A stretch of 64,000 nt of DNA from Flavobacterium fragile. Its GTDB lineage: Bacteria; Bacteroidota; Bacteroidia; Flavobacteriales; Flavobacteriaceae. The notes under the pieces were generated by a model. The model was not told where the DNA came from and did no database searches. It saw only the letters and a program-made list of their open reading frames with translations. Location: the NCBI RefSeq assembly GCF_023634865.1, contig NZ_JAMLJN010000011.1:1-64000 (forward strand), in the 5' to 3' direction. Position 1 is the first letter of the stretch; every line of letters begins with the position of its first letter. A program made the translations under genes and the position numbers. Of this stretch, positions 61,307 to 64,000 are shown piece by piece.

Positions 61307-61340
61307 AAAAAACCGTCTTAAATATTTAAGACGGTTTTTT
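61307..61340. terminator. Bidirectional terminator after accD
   Basis: A perfect stem, AAAAAACCGTCTTA paired with TAAGACGGTTTTTT, with a 6-nt AT loop. It lies between accD and the convergent secreted-protein gene. Confidence 0.93.
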
Positions 61341-61349
61341 AGTTTTACT

Positions 61350-64000
61350 TTATTCTACAGCAATTTGATGGCTTTCTTCATTACCATTTATATAAATTTT
61401 TAAAACGTAAATACCTTTATTAAGACCATTAACAGAAAAAACTGCTTTATGATCAACAATTTCAACATTTGATTTTAAATTACCCATCAAATCATATAAT
61501 TCTCCATATACTTTTGATTTTATTTCAGGTAAATTATTTTGATCTCTTAAATCAATGTAAACCATATCTTTTGAAGGATTTGGATAAATCATGTAAGTTG
61601 TTAAAGCATCTCCTCTCATTAAAAATCCATTACTATTACATTTGTCCACATTTAATGTAAATGTTACCCAATTTGAAAAACCACAACTATTACTTACTCT
61701 AACCTTAAATGAAATTTGTCCTAATGTATAAGGGTGTATATATAATACATTATTACTTCTATTCCAATTAAAATTACCTGACAATTTTACAATTTCCCAT
61801 TGCGAATTTGAATCTAAACCTGCAACACAAATTGTTTTTCTGTTTTCATAGGTATCCCCACCTAAGCATAAGGTTTGTGTCTCAACTGGGCATAAATTAA
61901 CATCAACAAAATATTCAAGCTCGGCAGGAGATGGATTTGAACCAAAAATATAGGGTTGACCAATCCAAACTTTTTTAATTAGTTTTTGTCCATTTTGAAA
62001 AGTTGCTGTAATTTCTGCATACCCATAAGCATCTGCATTTGTTTTAACGACTTCTACAGCATAATCTGTTTGATTTATAATTTGAATATTGCCAGAAACA
62101 GACCAAACGGGTACGCTTGGAATTTTACAAACATCATTGAATGAATATGTAGCATTTGTACAAAAAGAATCTGGACCACTTAGCACATTTTTTCCTATAG
62201 GAAAATGTGGAACTTGTGCATTGCCCTCTAGTTCTTTAATTAACCAATTTGCATTTTCAGCAGACACAAAAACGTGTTCTTCGTTTTTACTTGGTGCAAA
62301 ATAGGAATCAAAATAAATTTCTTTATTATTTGGATCACACACTAAATTTCTATTTAAAGCAGTTGACCAGTTAAAATTTGGGTTTTTGAATGCTAATGAG
62401 CTTACTGTTGGTATAAAAGCGTGATTTGGTGTATAAGTTCTCCACTCAATACTTTTTCTGCCTGGTATTTGTTCATTTAATGCTACATCAAATTCATCTT
62501 TAATAATTCCTTGAGTATTGAAAGTTCCCCCAGGAACATTATCCATAGAACCTCTTGGGTTAATATTTGTTCTTGTAACTATTCCGTTTATGGCATAAGG
62601 GAAATTGTTGTTCCAACCTGCAAAATAGATTGCTTTTCCAGAAAATGTTTGAGTTGTTGAATATGGTGTTCCCATAAATCTGTCTTCAATTCTTGCAACA
62701 TTAATTTTCGTTTGTAAAGGTGTTCCAAATATTTGCCCATATTTTATGATTTTAAATGCAGCTAATTCTAAAAACATTTGATTCTCTGTGTTAGTTTTTG
62801 TTCCGTTAGTTGTTCCATTTATCATTGCAATTTTTCTAACATTTTGAGGATAACCACTTGAACCCGCTAAACCATTTGTGTTTAATCTTGTTTGAAATTG
62901 TTGTCTAAAATTTGTATTATTATTTCCTCCGTTTGAAACCGTACCGTTTGGCATTAAATCTGTTGGATAAGGAGCATTTTCTTGAACATAATCTAACTGT
63001 TCTATTAGCATTTGGCGAGCCGCAGGTGAGCGAAAATTTTCGTCAAACTTAATTTTAGCTTGGTCTTTCCGCCCTTTATAGCCATAAAAATATAAATTTT
63101 CTTGAGCACCAATTGGAATATTTGCACCTAAATGCGGACTATCAAAACTTACCCAAAGTCTTGTATTATGATTCAAATTGTTCTTTTCCATGTAGGCAAG
63201 GGCATAACGAGAAATTAACCCACCCATACTTGGTCCAATAAGCGCAATTTTTTCGGTACTACCATTTGCCTCTAATTTAGCGGTTTCTCTTTGTAATAAT
63301 GAAACAACCGCCATAGCATTTCTTTCTATATAATCTGCTCCAGCAGGAAAATTAACCAATGTAACATCAAAACCATAGGGGGCATTTCGAAGTTTTTCTA
63401 CTAGATTTTCTTTTAATGTTGCTGGGTTATTATCATGGTCATAATACATTAATTCATAAAGACTGCTTTTATCTTGGCTATATCCTAAACTTTCAGTATA
63501 AATTTTTCTTCCATCACCTGGATCATATCCATCAAGAATAATGATTTCTTTTCTAATTTTAGATTGAGTAGAACCATCGTTAGTAACTAAATTATAATAG
63601 GTTCGGTATTCTAAAGTTCCTTTGGTTTCTGTGGTTTCGTTATATCCTTGAAAAGCAATATTTCCTGCTGTTTCAGTTGTTATTCCATCTGTTCCTACAA
63701 AATCCTCTTCAAGAGGAAATGCTGTTGTTGCTCTAAATGTTGTTGTTGCAACAGGAGGAACTTCTATATACATACTGGCTGTAAGTGTTTCGGTAGTATT
63801 ATTACTGAAAGTAACGGTAAATGTGAATGTTTTTGTACCACTAGTAGTGAAATTTACAATTGGGTTTGTTGTTGAAACTACACTATTTGTAATTAAATTA
63901 TAGTTGGTAGTTGTGCCAAAGTTTGCTACTAAGTTTTTAATAGGTAAACCTGTAAGTTGTAGCATAAATGAAGGCAGCAACCTAAATGTTACTGTACCAG
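61350..64000 (-). CDS. Secreted alpha/beta-hydrolase with type IX sorting domain (5' end cut by window)
   Basis: At least 883 residues. The frame is open to the right edge with no signal peptide visible, so the N-terminus is outside. Ig-like strands (about the first 90 seen residues) lead to an alpha/beta-hydrolase region: KEIIILDGYDPGDGRKIY, VTLVNFPAGADYIERNAMAV, the nucleophile elbow KIALIGPSMGGLISRYAL and LWVSFDSPHLGANIPIGAQE. It resembles PGAP1-type esterases. The C-terminal 75 residues are a type A sorting domain (YMIYPNPSKDMVYIDL, ending NGNEESHQIAVE), so it should be secreted by the type IX system that includes PorT. Substrate unknown. Confidence 0.88.
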   Translation of the reverse strand, partial: GTVTFRLLPSFMLQLTGLPIKNLVANFGTTTNYNLITNSVVSTTNPIVNFTTSGTKTFTFTVTFSNNTTETLTASMYIEVPPVATTTFRATTAFPLEEDFVGTDGITTETAGNIAFQGYNETTETKGTLEYRTYYNLVTNDGSTQSKIRKEIIILDGYDPGDGRKIYTESLGYSQDKSSLYELMYYDHDNNPATLKENLVEKLRNAPYGFDVTLVNFPAGADYIERNAMAVVSLLQRETAKLEANGSTEKIALIGPSMGGLISRYALAYMEKNNLNHNTRLWVSFDSPHLGANIPIGAQENLYFYGYKGRKDQAKIKFDENFRSPAARQMLIEQLDYVQENAPYPTDLMPNGTVSNGGNNNTNFRQQFQTRLNTNGLAGSSGYPQNVRKIAMINGTTNGTKTNTENQMFLELAAFKIIKYGQIFGTPLQTKINVARIEDRFMGTPYSTTQTFSGKAIYFAGWNNNFPYAINGIVTRTNINPRGSMDNVPGGTFNTQGIIKDEFDVALNEQIPGRKSIEWRTYTPNHAFIPTVSSLAFKNPNFNWSTALNRNLVCDPNNKEIYFDSYFAPSKNEEHVFVSAENANWLIKELEGNAQVPHFPIGKNVLSGPDSFCTNATYSFNDVCKIPSVPVWSVSGNIQIINQTDYAVEVVKTNADAYGYAEITATFQNGQKLIKKVWIGQPYIFGSNPSPAELEYFVDVNLCPVETQTLCLGGDTYENRKTICVAGLDSNSQWEIVKLSGNFNWNRSNNVLYIHPYTLGQISFKVRVSNSCGFSNWVTFTLNVDKCNSNGFLMRGDALTTYMIYPNPSKDMVYIDLRDQNNLPEIKSKVYGELYDLMGNLKSNVEIVDHKAVFSVNGLNKGIYVLKIYINGNEESHQIAVE

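Overview
The window looks like the chromosome of a gliding member of the Bacteroidota, most likely Flavobacteriaceae and close to Flavobacterium. The DNA is AT-rich. Many genes are preceded by the Bacteroidota -7 element TAnnTTTG, often with a -33 TTG, and purine-rich ribosome sites are rare. Lineage markers are the gliding ABC ATPase GldA, the type IX secretion protein PorT, a protein with a type IX (type A) sorting domain, the TamL lipoprotein, GLPGLI and DUF5686 families, and split MetH. Nothing indicates a prophage, plasmid, IS transposase or CRISPR array. The DNA is core chromosome with repeat-rich intergenic gaps.

Layout. 1-330: RNA-like elements and possibly the leader of a unit leaving the left edge. 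331-5010: LolC-type permease, NamZ-type muramidase, YkgJ, methyltransferase, QueE. 5087-10954: minus-strand operon ExbB-ExbD-ExbD-TonB-small membrane protein-PstS-like lipoprotein-TPR protein. 11316-22260: DUF486, cupin, kynurenine monooxygenase, a four-gene light-repair run (flavin reductase, DUF2256, DASH cryptochrome, Fe-S photolyase), ureohydrolase, kynureninase, QueA. 22410-22483: tRNA-Pro(GGG). 22491-27383: minus-strand run with shikimate genes at both ends (DAHP synthase/chorismate mutase, RsgA, Dtd, small membrane protein, MazG-like, SMR exporter, AroA). 27554-35124: gldA and the methionine/SAM block (metF, metH in two genes, metK). 35176-49347: outer-membrane proteins, deoxynucleoside kinase, both pyrophosphatases, pdhB, etfBA. 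49527-55904: nuclease-like protein, nucleoside transporter, an IVS-type four-helix-bundle gene, thyA and folA with two orphan membrane genes between them, ubiE-porT. 55901-64000: TrmH, TamL, aldolase, AccD, and a secreted hydrolase cut by the right edge.

How genes work together. MetH (two chains), MetF and MetK make methionine and SAM. The metH-metF side has a SAM-I riboswitch, and metK, divergent and only about 240 bp away, has a SAM-II-like leader whose 3' half can refold with the aptamer. QueE and QueA belong to queuosine synthesis. Kmo and KynU are kynurenine-pathway steps. ThyA and FolA form the thymidylate/folate cycle. The ExbB/ExbD/TonB operon energises outer-membrane import.

The least explained signal is a set of degenerate tandem tracts with a 7-bp period. 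Each locus has a different heptamer, they lie mostly in gaps, and they often occur as inverted pairs. They also invade the aroA reading frame, and one inverted pair encloses the four-helix-bundle gene. Other dispersed repeats (palindromes in aroA and metH, a CTTTGCG family, a GGATTT family) and an attC-like palindrome after the orphan genes between thyA and folA also deserve attention.
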